Below are positions 51,300 through 61,241 of a stretch of 64,000 bases of DNA, in pieces. The stretch spans positions 109,531 through 173,530 of the forward strand of contig NZ_JAETZZ010000013.1 in assembly GCF_022627325.1 (NCBI RefSeq), written 5' to 3'. How positions within the stretch are numbered: the first letter of the stretch is position 1; every line of letters starts with the position of its first letter. Below the pieces are notes generated by a model that saw nothing but the letters and a program-made list of their open reading frames with translations, had not been told where the DNA came from and did not search any database. Both the position numbers and the translations under genes were made by a program. The DNA comes from Pseudomonas putida. Lineage in GTDB: Bacteria > Pseudomonadota > Gammaproteobacteria > Pseudomonadales > Pseudomonadaceae.

Positions 51300-53312
51300 G
51301 TGAAGCGTCTGCTCTACCCGGCAATCGCACTGATGAACCGGCTGAGCTTCGGCCAGAAGTTCAGCCTCATCAGCGCCCTGTTCTTCCTGCCCATGCTCGC
51401 CACCAGCAGCTACCTGGTGCGCGACGCCTATCAGCAGTTCCAGGCAACCCGTGCTCAATTGCAGGGCATCACCCCATTGAGTGGCAGCCTGGTATTGCGC
51501 GCCGACATGGAAACCCTCGGCAACCTCATGCAGATCAATGCCGTGCTCGGGCAGTCGGGCCAGGCCGGCGACCTGGAGTCGCGCATCGCTGCCTTGCAGG
51601 ACAAGGTCCAGGCACAGGTGCAGGCCCTGCAAGGCCATGAGTCGGTTCCTCAGGCAAAGCTCGACGAGCTGGCCGGCGCTTTTGCCAGTGCCCAGGCCGA
51701 AACCTCTTTGCAGGCCAAGGTCGCCCTCTTCGACAAGTTGCTGGGCCAAGTACAGGTGCTGAGCAAACTGGTGGCCAGCCAGTCCGGCCTGAGCCAGGAC
51801 AGCCAGGTTTCGGTGCGCCAGTTGAGCGAATTGCTCGGCACCGCCACCGCACAGGTGACTTTGGCCCTGGGCGAGGGCAGGGCGATGGGCGCCATTGCAC
51901 TTGGCCGAGGGTTCATCGACTCGTCCGGCAGCGTGCGCTTCGAAGACCTGCTGCAGCGTCTGGAGCGTTTGGCGGCGGACTATGGCATGCGGGTGGATGA
52001 AGCCCTGGCCAGTGACCCCAGCGTCCCCGCGGCCATGAGCGCCGCTGCGCAGGCCAGCAAAGCTTCCGTCAAACAAGCCGCCGCGTTGTTCGAAGAGCGT
52101 GTGGTGGTCGCTGAAACCCTGGATGCGCCATGGCTCCCCTTCTATCAACAGGTGAGTGAGCTGATGGCTCACACCTACCAACTGAACGATCAAGTCCTTG
52201 GGCATCTGCAACTGCAGTTGCAGGAGCGTCTTGGCCAGCAGCGCCTGCGCATGGTCGCCCTGGTGGCGGTGCTGGCGGGCGTCTTCGCGCTGATCCTCTA
52301 CCTCTACGGCGGCTTTTATGTGTCGACCCGCACGACGCTGCGCAAGCTGGGTGGCGCGATGGACAAGGTGGCGGCCGGTGACATGACGGTCAGTTTCAAC
52401 GCCCACAGCCGCGATGAACTGGGCGAACTGGCGCAGGGCTTCAGCGAAACCGTGCGCCGGATCCGTTGCCTGATCGAGCAGGTTGGCCACACCGTTGTGG
52501 CGGTCGAAGCGCAGGCCGGGCAGGTATTGGCCGTATCGGCACGCAGCAGCCAGTCCGTGAGCGGCCAGCGTGAACAGATCGAGCAGGTGGCCACGGCGAT
52601 GAACCAGATGAGCGCCACTGCGCAGGAGGTGGCGCGCAGTGCTGCCTTGGCCGCCGATGGTGCGCAGCAGGTCAATCACGAAAGTGCCAATGGCCGCACC
52701 TTGGTGCAAGAGCAGCAAGGCAGCATTGGCCGGCTGGCTGCCGAAATCGACCAGACCGTGTTGGCGATCAATCAGCTGGCTGACGACAGCCAGGCGATCA
52801 GCCAGGTCCTTGAAGTGATCCGCAGTATCGCTGAGCAGACCAACCTGTTGGCGCTCAACGCTGCTATCGAGGCGGCCCGGGCCGGTGAGCAAGGGCGGGG
52901 GTTTGCCGTGGTCGCTGATGAAGTGCGTACCTTGGCCAAACGTACCCAGGACTCCACTGCGCAGATTGCGCAGATGATCCAGCGTTTGCAGGACGGTGTC
53001 GGGGCAGCGGTTCGCGCCATGGGCAGCAGCCATCAGATGGCTGCGGGCACGGTCGAGGAGGCACGCCAGGTGCAACAGGCGCTTGGCAACATCCTTGGCG
53101 CGGTAGGCGGCATCGTCGAGCAGAACCAGCAGATAGCGGCGGCGGTAGAGCAGCAGACGGCGGTGGCCCATGACATTGACCAGAACATCGTGGCGATCAA
53201 CCAGGCGGCGCAGGACACCTCGTTGGGCGCTTGCCAGACCGAGGATGCCAGCCGGGCATTGTCGGAGCAGGTGGTGGAGTTGAAACGCTTGATTGGCGCG
53301 TTCAGGGTTTAG
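51300..53312 (+). CDS. Membrane methyl-accepting chemotaxis protein
   Basis: 670 aa, GTG start with AAGGAGG six bases upstream. N-terminal membrane segment (about 22-42), a long helical periplasmic sensor (about 43-320), second membrane segment near 320-345 (MVALVAVLAGVFALILYLYGG), HAMP, and the signalling tip QTNLLALNAAIEAARAGEQG. The large all-helical ligand domain suggests a helical-bimodular type that detects small organic acids or amines; ligand unknown. No chemotaxis genes nearby. Confidence 0.9.
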   Translation: MKRLLYPAIALMNRLSFGQKFSLISALFFLPMLATSSYLVRDAYQQFQATRAQLQGITPLSGSLVLRADMETLGNLMQINAVLGQSGQAGDLESRIAALQDKVQAQVQALQGHESVPQAKLDELAGAFASAQAETSLQAKVALFDKLLGQVQVLSKLVASQSGLSQDSQVSVRQLSELLGTATAQVTLALGEGRAMGAIALGRGFIDSSGSVRFEDLLQRLERLAADYGMRVDEALASDPSVPAAMSAAAQASKASVKQAAALFEERVVVAETLDAPWLPFYQQVSELMAHTYQLNDQVLGHLQLQLQERLGQQRLRMVALVAVLAGVFALILYLYGGFYVSTRTTLRKLGGAMDKVAAGDMTVSFNAHSRDELGELAQGFSETVRRIRCLIEQVGHTVVAVEAQAGQVLAVSARSSQSVSGQREQIEQVATAMNQMSATAQEVARSAALAADGAQQVNHESANGRTLVQEQQGSIGRLAAEIDQTVLAINQLADDSQAISQVLEVIRSIAEQTNLLALNAAIEAARAGEQGRGFAVVADEVRTLAKRTQDSTAQIAQMIQRLQDGVGAAVRAMGSSHQMAAGTVEEARQVQQALGNILGAVGGIVEQNQQIAAAVEQQTAVAHDIDQNIVAINQAAQDTSLGACQTEDASRALSEQVVELKRLIGAFRV

Positions 53313-53351
53313 CCAGTGCCGGCCTGTGCACGGGCCGAGCCTGTGCCAGGA

Positions 53352-54128
53352 CTACCAGCCAAACAACTCACAGGCATTTGTGCTGCTGGCTTCGGCCAGC
53401 AACTGCACATCAATGCCGATCACCTCGGCCAATGCCTGGGCGATCTCTGGCAGATGCTCCGGGCTGTTTCGCTCACCGGCAAACATCGCCGGGGCCATGT
53501 CCGGGGCGTCGGTCTCCAGCACGATGCTCTCCAGCGGCAGGCGCGGCAGGGTCTTGCGCAAGCGCACAGCCTGCGGCCAGGTTGCGGCGCCACCCAGCCC
53601 CAGGCGGAAACCCAGCTTGATGTATTCGCGCGCTTCTTCGTAACTGCCGGCGAAGGCGTGGATGATCCCTGCCCGCGCCGGCTTGTAGCGCTTGAGCGTG
53701 GCGATTACCTGAGCATGGCTGCGGCGCACGTGGAGCAGGGCGGGCAGTTCGAAGTCACAGGCCATCTGCAATTGGGCTTCGAACAGCGCTTGCTGGCGCG
53801 CCTTGTCCAGCGTTTCGATGTAGTAGTCCAGGCCGAATTCGCCCACGGCGCATAGCCGCGGATCGCCATCCAGACGTTCAAGCCATTGACGCAACTGCAC
53901 CAGGTGCTCGGGGCGATGCTGCTCCAGGTAGACCGGATGCAACCCAAGCGCTGCGCGCACGCGCTCATCGCTGCAGGCCAGGTCCCACACCCGCTGGAAA
54001 TTGGCCTGATCAACCCCCAGCACGACCATGCGCTCCACCCCACGCCCCTGCGCACTGGCCAGCAGGCGCGTGCGGTCGGCATCGAAGTCGGGGAAGTCAA
54101 GGTGGGTGTGCGTGTCGATCAGGCGCAT
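53352..54128 (-). CDS. TatD-family metal-dependent hydrolase
   Basis: 258 aa. N-terminal metal site DTHTHLDFPDFD and later GEFGLDYY, LHVRRSHAQ and ETDAPDMAP: the TatD nuclease ligands are all present. Cytoplasmic DNase-like hydrolase; specific role unknown. Lies 2 bases downstream of the cra gene, so they are one operon. Confidence 0.9.
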   Translation of the reverse strand: MRLIDTHTHLDFPDFDADRTRLLASAQGRGVERMVVLGVDQANFQRVWDLACSDERVRAALGLHPVYLEQHRPEHLVQLRQWLERLDGDPRLCAVGEFGLDYYIETLDKARQQALFEAQLQMACDFELPALLHVRRSHAQVIATLKRYKPARAGIIHAFAGSYEEAREYIKLGFRLGLGGAATWPQAVRLRKTLPRLPLESIVLETDAPDMAPAMFAGERNSPEHLPEIAQALAEVIGIDVQLLAEASSTNACELFGW

Positions 54129-54130
54129 GT

Positions 54131-55126
54131 TCAGGCCACAGTGATACGTTGCTTGAAGGTTCTGGCGACGGCATGCACGCCGGGTTCGTAGCGTTTGTCC
54201 TCGATGGCCGCCAAGGCAAGCTCCAGGGCGGTGGCGGCGATCAGGCCGTGTTGCTGGGCCATGGCATTGACCGGCAGCGGCAGGAAATCGAGCAACTGGT
54301 TGTCACCGAAGGTGCCCAGGTGCAGCAGGCGCGAATCGGCCGGGCGCGCCTGCAGGGTGTCGAACACGCCTTGCAGCAGCACGTAGGACGTCGTGACCAA
54401 GGCATCCGGCAGGCCGCCCAGCTCGTCGATCAGCTGCTGCATCAAGCGCTGGCCGCATTCGCGGCTGAATGCCTCGCCCTGATAACGGCGCACGTCCCCG
54501 CTAAAACCCTGCATCGCTTCGTCGAAGCCGCCCGCACGGGCCTGGCTGACCGACAGCTCCGGGCGCGCGCCGATCAGCGCGATGCTGCGCGGTGCCGTGG
54601 CCAGCAGGCTATCGGCCAACTGGCGGCTGGCATCGCGATCATCGCTGATGACCGAACAGAAGTGTGCCGGGTTCAGGCGCCGGTCGATGGCGATCACCGG
54701 CAGGCCCTTGTCCTGCAGTTCACGGTAGCTGTCATCTTCCGGGGGCAGGCAACTGGCGACGAACAAGGCATCGCAACGCCGGGCACGGAACAGTTGCTGC
54801 AGTTGGCGCTCACTGTCGGGCCGGTCATCGCTGCTGGCGATCAGCAGTTGATAGCCACGGGCGCGGGCGCCTTGCTCCAGCTGCTTGGCAATGCGAGCGT
54901 AGCTGGGGTTTTCCAGGTCCGGCAGAATGAAGCCCAAGGTACGGGTGTGCCGGCTGCGCAGGCCCGCAGCCTGGGGGTTGGGCGTGAAGCCGTGGGCCTC
55001 GACCACCGCACGCACCCGCTCGACGGTGCTGTTGCTGATGCGCTGCTGTTCGGCCTTGCCATTGATGACGTAGCTGGCAGTGGTCACGGACACACCAGCC
55101 AGACGGGCGATATCGCTGAGTTTCAC
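54131..55126 (-). CDS. cra: Catabolite repressor/activator Cra (FruR)
   Basis: 331 aa, GTG start with AAGGA eight bases upstream. LacI-family HTH KLSDIARLAGVSVTTASYVI at the N-terminus, hinge, and a periplasmic-binding-protein-like effector core. In P. putida, as I recall, Cra binds upstream of fruBKA and is released by fructose-1-phosphate. Divergent from fruB, with the operator in between. The fruR-tatD pairing is typical here. Confidence 0.93.
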   Translation of the reverse strand: MKLSDIARLAGVSVTTASYVINGKAEQQRISNSTVERVRAVVEAHGFTPNPQAAGLRSRHTRTLGFILPDLENPSYARIAKQLEQGARARGYQLLIASSDDRPDSERQLQQLFRARRCDALFVASCLPPEDDSYRELQDKGLPVIAIDRRLNPAHFCSVISDDRDASRQLADSLLATAPRSIALIGARPELSVSQARAGGFDEAMQGFSGDVRRYQGEAFSRECGQRLMQQLIDELGGLPDALVTTSYVLLQGVFDTLQARPADSRLLHLGTFGDNQLLDFLPLPVNAMAQQHGLIAATALELALAAIEDKRYEPGVHAVARTFKQRITVA

Positions 55127-55283
55127 CGAATTTTCCTTGTTATTACCGGGGCGGGCTATACCACCAGACCGGGCAGTTTGACCCGGGCTGGTTGCCACGC
55201 GCAGACGACCATTGTCGCAATTGTCCGACAGGATGGGGCTTTTTCCCCGGAAGATTATCGAGTAACGTGGCCGCTTGGTCAGA

Positions 55284-55295
55284 TTAAACGTTTCA
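55284..55295. promoter_or_regulatory. Cra (FruR) operator
   Basis: TTAAACGTTTCA (55284-55295) matches the P. putida Cra operator for PfruB that I recall, and the core AAACGTTT is the half-symmetric LacI-type palindrome. Lies 128 bases before the fruB ATG and 158 bases from the cra start, in their shared promoter region. Confidence 0.85.
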
Positions 55296-55422
55296 GCTAT
55301 TAATTTTTCTGCCTTGCCTGCCGCTCGTGCAAGGCCTTTGACTGGCTGAATACGTGAATTTCACAACAATACCTCAGTACCCGGTGCAAAAGTGCACGCA
55401 GGGGCTGCAAAAGGAGAAGGTC

Positions 55423-58275
55423 ATGCTCGAGCTCGCCAAAGAGCAGATAGCCATGGGCCAGACGGCTACCGACAAAGGCCAGGCCCTGCGCCTGCTGGCG
55501 GATCGACTGGTCGCTGACGGCCTGGTCGCCGAAGGGTATTTGCAGGGCCTGCAGGCGCGCGAAGCGCAAGGCTCCACATTCCTGGGCCAAGGTATCGCCA
55601 TCCCCCACGGCACGCCGCAGACCCGCGACCTGGTGTATGCCACTGGCGTGCGCGTGCTGCAGTTTCCTGAAGGCGTGGACTGGGGGGACGGGCAGATCGT
55701 CTACCTGGCCATCGGCATTGCCGCACGCTCCGACGAGCACCTGCGTTTGCTGCAATTGCTGACCCGCGCCCTGGGCGAAACCGACCTGGCCGAAGCCCTG
55801 CGCCGTGCCAGTTCCGCCGAAGCGCTGCTCAAGCTGCTGCAGGGCGCACCCCAGGCGCTGGCGCTGGATGCGCAACTGGTCAGCCTGAACCTGCCCGCCG
55901 AAGACTTCGACGAGTTGGCCTGGCGCGGTGCCCGCCTCTTGCAACGTGCCGGGTGTGTCGACAATGGTTTTGCGGCCGTGCTGCAGCAGGCCGAGCCTCT
56001 GCCCCTGGGCGAGGGGCTCTGGTGGCTGCACAGCGAGCGGCAGGTCCGTCAGCCTGGCTTGGCCTTCGTCACTCCCCAGCAGCCGCTGCGCTACCGCGAC
56101 CAGCCACTGAATGGCCTGTTTTGCCTGGCCAGCCTCGGTGCAGCCCACCAGGCGCTGCTCGAGCGCCTGTGCGAGGTGCTGATCGAGGGGCGTGGGCAAA
56201 CGCTTTACCAGGCCACCAGCAGCCGCGCGGTACTGGAGGTGCTCGGTGGCGAGACCGCGCCCGACTGGCCCAGCGCTCGTATCGTGCTGGCCAATCCACA
56301 TGGCCTGCACGCCCGCCCGGCAAAAATCCTCGCGCAGTTGGCCAAGGGTTTCGAGGGCGAAATCCGCCTGCGAGTGCTGGACAGCGCGCAACCTGCGGTG
56401 TCGGTCAAGAGCCTGAGCAAGCTGCTCAGCCTCGGCGCACGGCGTGGCCAGGAACTGGAGCTGCTGGCCGAGCCGTCCATTGCCGCTGATGCTTTGCCAG
56501 CACTGCTGGCGGCAATCGAGCAGGGCTTGGGTGAGGACGTCGAGCCTTTGCCGAAAACCACGGCTGCGGTGAGCCCGGAGCCTGTCGAGGTGTTGCAGGC
56601 GCCGGCTGCCGGTAGCCGTATCCAGGCGGTGGCTGCGGCCCCGGGCATTGCCAGTGGGCCCGCCCACGTCTGCGTCGAGCGCGACATCGATTACCCCCTG
56701 CGTGGCGAATCGCCGGCGCAGGAGCGGGCCAAGCTGCGCCGGGCACTGGAGACAGTGAACGCCGAGTTGCAGGCCTTGGTGCAGCGCAGCGACAAGGCCG
56801 TTGGCGAGATCTTCGTCACCCATCAGGAAATGCTCGCCGACCCTGCACTGGCCGACGATGTCGAGCTGCGTCTGGCCCAGGGTGAGAGCGCCGCCGCCGC
56901 GTGGATGGCCGTTATCGAAGCGGCGGCCCGCGAACAGGAGGCGCTGCATGATGCGCTGCTCGCCGAGCGTGCCGCCGACCTGCGAGACATCGGCCGCCGG
57001 GTGTTGGCGCAGTTGTGCGGTGTGCAGACGCAGGCCGAGCCTGATCAACCCTATGTGCTGGTGATGGGCGAGGTCGGCCCCTCGGATGTTGCCCGCCTGG
57101 ACCCGGCGCGGGTTGCCGGTATCGTCACCGCCCATGGCGGCGCAACCGCACACAGCGCGATCGTCGCGCGGGCCCTGGGCATCCCGGCGGTGGTCGGCGC
57201 GGGGGCGGCGCTGCTGCTGCTCGAAGCCGGTACGCCGCTGTTGCTCGATGGCCAGCGCGGCGTGGTCAGCGTCGCCCCGCCAGCCGATGAGCTGCAACGT
57301 GCGCTGGCCGAGCGCGACCTGCGCGAACAGCGCCTGCAAGCAGCCTGGGCCAACCGTCATGAGCCCGCGGTAACCCGTGATGGCCATGCCGTCGAGGTAT
57401 TCGCCAATATCGGCCAGAGCGGCGGCATCGACAAGGTGGTGGAGCAGGGCGCCGAAGGTATCGGCCTACTGCGCACCGAGCTGATCTTCATGGCCCACTC
57501 GCAGGCGCCGGATGTCGCCACCCAGGAAGCCGAGTACCGCCGTGTGCTGGATGGGCTGGGCGGGCGACCCCTGGTCGTGCGCACCCTCGATGTGGGCGGG
57601 GACAAACCGTTGCCCTATTGGCCGATCGCTGCCGAGGAAAACCCGTTTCTCGGTGTGCGCGGCGTGCGCCTGACCTTGCAGCGCCCGCAGATCATGGAAG
57701 ACCAGCTCAGAGCCCTGCTGCGCGCCGCTGATCAGCGCCCGTTGCGCATCATGTTCCCGATGGTCGGCCAAGTGCACGAATGGCGGGAGGCGAGGGCCAT
57801 GGTCGAGCGCCTGCGTGAAGAAATACCGGTAGCCGACCTGCAACTGGGCATCATGGTCGAAGTGCCGTCCGCCGCGTTGCTGGCGCCACAACTGGCCCGC
57901 GAAGTGGACTTTTTCAGTATTGGCACCAACGACCTGACCCAATACACCTTGGCCATCGACCGTGGCCACCCCAGCCTGTCGGCCCAGGCCGACGGCCTGC
58001 ACCCGGCGGTGCTGAGCCTGATCGACATGACCGTGCGCGCCGCCCATGCCGAGGGCAAGTGGGTAGGCGTGTGCGGTGAACTGGCCGCCGACCCGCAGGC
58101 GGTGGCGGTGCTGCTGGGCCTGGACGTGGACGAACTGAGCGTGGCCGCGCGCAGCGTTGCCGAAGTCAAGGCACTGGTTCGCCAGGCCGATCACCAGACG
58201 GCCCGCGCCCTGGCGCGCGAGGCCCTGCAACAGGACAGCGCCGCAGCGGTTCGCGCGCTGGTGGAGCGTTACTGA
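55423..58275 (+). CDS. fruB: PTS fructose-specific EIIA-HPr-EI fusion protein
   Basis: 950 aa. Order EIIA(Fru) (about 1-150, active His in AIPHGTP), HPr-like (about 280-370, NPHGLHARPAKIL), EI (about 410-950, phospho-His in GGATAHSAIVARALG, and GVCGELAADP near the end). It carries phosphate from PEP to EII in one protein. AAAGGAGAAGG precedes the ATG at 55423; a longer frame to 55354 is not supported. First gene of fruBKA, under Cra control. Confidence 0.95.
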   Translation: MLELAKEQIAMGQTATDKGQALRLLADRLVADGLVAEGYLQGLQAREAQGSTFLGQGIAIPHGTPQTRDLVYATGVRVLQFPEGVDWGDGQIVYLAIGIAARSDEHLRLLQLLTRALGETDLAEALRRASSAEALLKLLQGAPQALALDAQLVSLNLPAEDFDELAWRGARLLQRAGCVDNGFAAVLQQAEPLPLGEGLWWLHSERQVRQPGLAFVTPQQPLRYRDQPLNGLFCLASLGAAHQALLERLCEVLIEGRGQTLYQATSSRAVLEVLGGETAPDWPSARIVLANPHGLHARPAKILAQLAKGFEGEIRLRVLDSAQPAVSVKSLSKLLSLGARRGQELELLAEPSIAADALPALLAAIEQGLGEDVEPLPKTTAAVSPEPVEVLQAPAAGSRIQAVAAAPGIASGPAHVCVERDIDYPLRGESPAQERAKLRRALETVNAELQALVQRSDKAVGEIFVTHQEMLADPALADDVELRLAQGESAAAAWMAVIEAAAREQEALHDALLAERAADLRDIGRRVLAQLCGVQTQAEPDQPYVLVMGEVGPSDVARLDPARVAGIVTAHGGATAHSAIVARALGIPAVVGAGAALLLLEAGTPLLLDGQRGVVSVAPPADELQRALAERDLREQRLQAAWANRHEPAVTRDGHAVEVFANIGQSGGIDKVVEQGAEGIGLLRTELIFMAHSQAPDVATQEAEYRRVLDGLGGRPLVVRTLDVGGDKPLPYWPIAAEENPFLGVRGVRLTLQRPQIMEDQLRALLRAADQRPLRIMFPMVGQVHEWREARAMVERLREEIPVADLQLGIMVEVPSAALLAPQLAREVDFFSIGTNDLTQYTLAIDRGHPSLSAQADGLHPAVLSLIDMTVRAAHAEGKWVGVCGELAADPQAVAVLLGLDVDELSVAARSVAEVKALVRQADHQTARALAREALQQDSAAAVRALVERY

Positions 58276-59223
58276 ATGGCCAAGATCCTTACCCTGACCC
58301 TGAACCCGGCGCTGGACATCACCGTAAGCCTCGATGCGCTGCGCCCCGGGCACGTCAACCGCGCCCAGGACCAGCACAGCCATGCCGCGGGTAAAGGGTT
58401 GAACGTGGCCCAGGTACTGGCCGACCTCGGGCACAGCGTGACCGTCGCTGGTTTCCTGGGCCAGGACAACCTGCAACCGTTCGAGGCGTTGATCCAATGG
58501 CGCGGCTTTGCCGATTGCTTCGTGCGTGTGCCGGGCGAGACACGCAGCAACCTCAAACTGGTCGAAGCCGATGGCCGTGTGACCGATATCAATGGCCAAG
58601 GCCCGCAGGTCGATGAGGCTGCTTGCGAGGCCCTGCTGCGCCTGCTTGAGCAGGTGGCTCCCCAACATGACGCCGTGGTGGTGGCGGGGAGCCTGCCACG
58701 CGGTATCAGCCCTGATTGGTTCGCCCGGTTGCTCGAACAGCTCAAGGGCCAAGGCCTGAAGGTTGCCCTCGACAGCAGCGGTGCGGCCCTGCGCGCCGGC
58801 CTGGACAGCGCCCCTTGGCTGGTCAAACCCAACACCGAAGAACTGGGCGAAGTGCTTGGCCTTGACGTGCACAGCGCTGCCGAACAGCAGGCTGCCGCCC
58901 AACGGCTGCTGGCCACGGGTGTCGAGCATGTGGTGGTGTCGGCAGGGGAGCAGGGCGTCAGCTGGTTCACGGCTGGCCGCACACTGCACGCCCAGCCACC
59001 GCAAGTGCGTGTTGCCAGCACGGTCGGCGCGGGCGACTCGCTGGTAGCCGGCATGGTTCACGGCTTGCTGCTGGCTGAGGCGCCTGGGCATACCCTGCGC
59101 CGCGCCACGGCCATCGCCGCCCAGGCCGTGACCCAGGTCGGCTTCGGTATCCGTGACCGCGAGCAACTGGCGCGCCTGGAGGCCGCCGTGCAACTGACAG
59201 AACAACAAGAGGCTCGCCGATGA
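58276..59223 (+). CDS. fruK: 1-phosphofructokinase
   Basis: 315 aa PfkB-family kinase. Phosphorylates fructose-1-phosphate to fructose-1,6-bisphosphate. N-terminal LTLNPALDITVSLD and C-terminal STVGAGDSLVAGMVHG with the catalytic Asp. Starts directly after the fruB stop; its substrate is the effector of Cra, so it also lowers the inducer. Overlaps fruA by 4 bases. Confidence 0.95.
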   Translation: MAKILTLTLNPALDITVSLDALRPGHVNRAQDQHSHAAGKGLNVAQVLADLGHSVTVAGFLGQDNLQPFEALIQWRGFADCFVRVPGETRSNLKLVEADGRVTDINGQGPQVDEAACEALLRLLEQVAPQHDAVVVAGSLPRGISPDWFARLLEQLKGQGLKVALDSSGAALRAGLDSAPWLVKPNTEELGEVLGLDVHSAAEQQAAAQRLLATGVEHVVVSAGEQGVSWFTAGRTLHAQPPQVRVASTVGAGDSLVAGMVHGLLLAEAPGHTLRRATAIAAQAVTQVGFGIRDREQLARLEAAVQLTEQQEARR

Positions 59224-60959
59224 ACATTGCCATTGTCACCGCCTGCCCGAACGGCCAGGTATCCAGCGTGCTGAGTGCGCGCCTGCTGGCCGCTGCTGCC
59301 CAGCGCCGCGGTTGGAAAACCTGCGTGGAAGTGCAGGATGCCGAACATCCCGACCGCCAACTGAGCGCCGCGCAGATCGCGGATGCCGACTGGGTGCTGG
59401 TTGTCAGCACCGGGCCGGTCGACCTGGCCCGCTTCGCCGGCAAGCGTTTGTTCCAGAGCACACCGGCGCAAGCGCTGGCCGACCGTGAAGGTTTCCTCGA
59501 CGAGGCGGCGGCGAAGGCCCAGGTACAGGCCGTTACTCATCAGGCCGAACAGCCGATGGCCACTGCTGGGGCCAAGGTCGTTGCGGTCACTGCCTGCCCG
59601 ACTGGCGTGGCGCATACGTTCATGGCAGCCGAAGCGTTGCAGCAGGCAGCGCAACAGCTTGGCTATCAACTCACCGTAGAAACCCAAGGTTCGGTCGGTG
59701 CGCGTAACCCGCTGTCGGCCCAGGCCATCGCCGAAGCCGACGTGGTGCTGCTGGCTGCCGATATCGAAGTGCCCACCGCGCGTTTTGCCGGTAAGCGTAT
59801 CTACCGTTGCGGAACCGGCATCGCCCTCAAGCAGGCCCGTGCCACGCTGGACAAGGCCCTGGCCGAAGCCAAGGTGGAAAGCGCAGCTGACACTGCAGCC
59901 GCTGCAAGTGCCGGCAAGGGCGAGAAAACCGGTGTTTATAAACACTTGCTGACAGGTGTTTCGTTCATGCTGCCGATGGTGGTGGCAGGCGGCTTGCTGA
60001 TCGCTCTGTCGTTCGTCTTCGGTATCGAGGCCTACAAGGAGCCGGGCACCCTGCCGGCGGCATTGATGCAGATCGGCGGCGAGGCTGCATTCAAGCTGAT
60101 GGTGCCGTTGCTGGCGGGGTACATCGCCTGGTCCATCGCCGACCGCCCGGGCCTTGCGCCCGGCATGATCGGCGGGCTGCTGGCCAGCACCCTGGGGGCC
60201 GGTTTCATCGGCGGTATCGTCGCGGGTTTTCTCGCCGGTTACAGCGCCAAAGCCATTGCCCGCTGGGCACGCCTGCCGAGCAGCCTCGATGCACTCAAAC
60301 CGATCCTGATCATTCCGCTGTTGGCGAGCCTGTTCACAGGCCTGGTGATGATCTATGTGGTCGGCCAGCCGGTGGCCGCCATGCTCGAAGGCCTGACGCA
60401 GTTTCTCGACAGCATGGGCACCACCAACGCCATCCTCCTGGGGCTGCTGCTTGGCGGGATGATGTGCATCGACCTGGGCGGGCCGATCAACAAAGCGGCC
60501 TATGCCTTTTCGGTAGGGCTGCTGGCATCCTCGAGCTACGCGCCGATGGCGGCGACCATGGCGGCGGGCATGGTGCCGCCGATCGGCCTGGGCATCGCCA
60601 CGTTCCTGGCCCGGCGTAAGTTCGCCCAAACCGAGCGCGAGGCCGGCAAGGCCGCTCTGGTGCTGGGTTTGTGCTTCATTTCCGAAGGCGCCATCCCGTT
60701 CGCTGCCAAAGACCCGCTGCGGGTCATCCCGGCAAGTATCGCCGGCGGCGCGTTGACCGGCGCGCTGTCGATGTACTTCGGTTGCAAGCTGATGGCGCCC
60801 CATGGCGGGCTGTTCGTGCTGCTGATTCCCAACGCGATCAACCATGCGCTGCTGTACCTGCTGGCCATCGTCGCGGGTAGCCTGCTGACAGCGGTGGTGT
60901 ATGCGCTGATCAAAAAGAGCGAGCGGGTGGAAATGGTCGTGGCGCCGGCCAAGGGCTAG
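59220..60959 (+). CDS. fruA: PTS fructose transporter subunit IIBC
   Basis: 579 aa. Two IIB-like domains: a first one without the full active site (AIVTACPNGQVSS) and the second with the phospho-Cys in VAVTACPTGVAHTFMAAEAL, then a IIC membrane part from about 240 with ten hydrophobic segments, GGPINKAAYAF and EGAIPFAAKDPLRVIP. Takes up and phosphorylates fructose. Last gene of the fruBKA operon. Confidence 0.96.
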   Translation: MNIAIVTACPNGQVSSVLSARLLAAAAQRRGWKTCVEVQDAEHPDRQLSAAQIADADWVLVVSTGPVDLARFAGKRLFQSTPAQALADREGFLDEAAAKAQVQAVTHQAEQPMATAGAKVVAVTACPTGVAHTFMAAEALQQAAQQLGYQLTVETQGSVGARNPLSAQAIAEADVVLLAADIEVPTARFAGKRIYRCGTGIALKQARATLDKALAEAKVESAADTAAAASAGKGEKTGVYKHLLTGVSFMLPMVVAGGLLIALSFVFGIEAYKEPGTLPAALMQIGGEAAFKLMVPLLAGYIAWSIADRPGLAPGMIGGLLASTLGAGFIGGIVAGFLAGYSAKAIARWARLPSSLDALKPILIIPLLASLFTGLVMIYVVGQPVAAMLEGLTQFLDSMGTTNAILLGLLLGGMMCIDLGGPINKAAYAFSVGLLASSSYAPMAATMAAGMVPPIGLGIATFLARRKFAQTEREAGKAALVLGLCFISEGAIPFAAKDPLRVIPASIAGGALTGALSMYFGCKLMAPHGGLFVLLIPNAINHALLYLLAIVAGSLLTAVVYALIKKSERVEMVVAPAKG

Positions 60960-61026
60960 GTGGTTCGACCATCACTGGCCTCAGCGCGGGTACGCCGGCC
61001 CGCCAGGTACACCAGTCCTCTTCAGG

Positions 61027-61085
61027 GCAAGGGTTGGATCGGTGGCCAGCTTCTTGGGGGCAGTCCAATCGCGCCAGCTTTTAGA
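61027..61085 (-). mobile_element. Relic of an IS3-type element end
   Basis: The stretch AAGGGTTGGATCGGTGG and CTTCTTGGGGGCAGTCCA then GCGCCAGCTTTTAG matches the reverse complement of 63855-63916 at the start of the IS at the right edge. One 3-base length difference and a few substitutions separate them. No transposase remains to its left, so only the IS end and its flank survive. Confidence 0.75.
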
Positions 61086-61131
61086 CGTTGAGCAAGCCAG
61101 TTGCTTGCACAGGTACAACGCAGGTCTAAGG

Positions 61132-61188
61132 AGCTGCGCGGTCGGGGTGGGAGCCGGCTTGCCGGCGATGGGCTGCGCAGCAGCCCCC
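61132..61188. repeat. REP element, inverse copy of the one at 63727-63783
   Basis: 57 bases containing GAGCCGGCTTGCCGGC and GGGCTGCGCAGCAGCCC. Identical to the reverse complement of 63727-63783 except at one position. It lies 46 bases right of the IS relic, in the same relative order as at the right edge. Confidence 0.85.
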
Positions 61189-61241
61189 ATAGCCCAGATG
61201 TAGCTCGACGGGACCCACGCGCATCTGGGTGCGCAACAGGC

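Noticed and set aside
51285..53171. 628-codon frame antisense to the chemoreceptor gene
   Set aside because: Mirror of the helical receptor; repeated Leu/His/Gln without domains.
57466..59208. 580-codon frame antisense to fruB/fruK
   Set aside because: Overlaps two certain PTS genes and translates to low-complexity His/Gln/Ala sequence.
59058..60845. 595-codon frame antisense to fruA
   Set aside because: Shadow of fruA, very rich in Gln, Arg and His, no family features.
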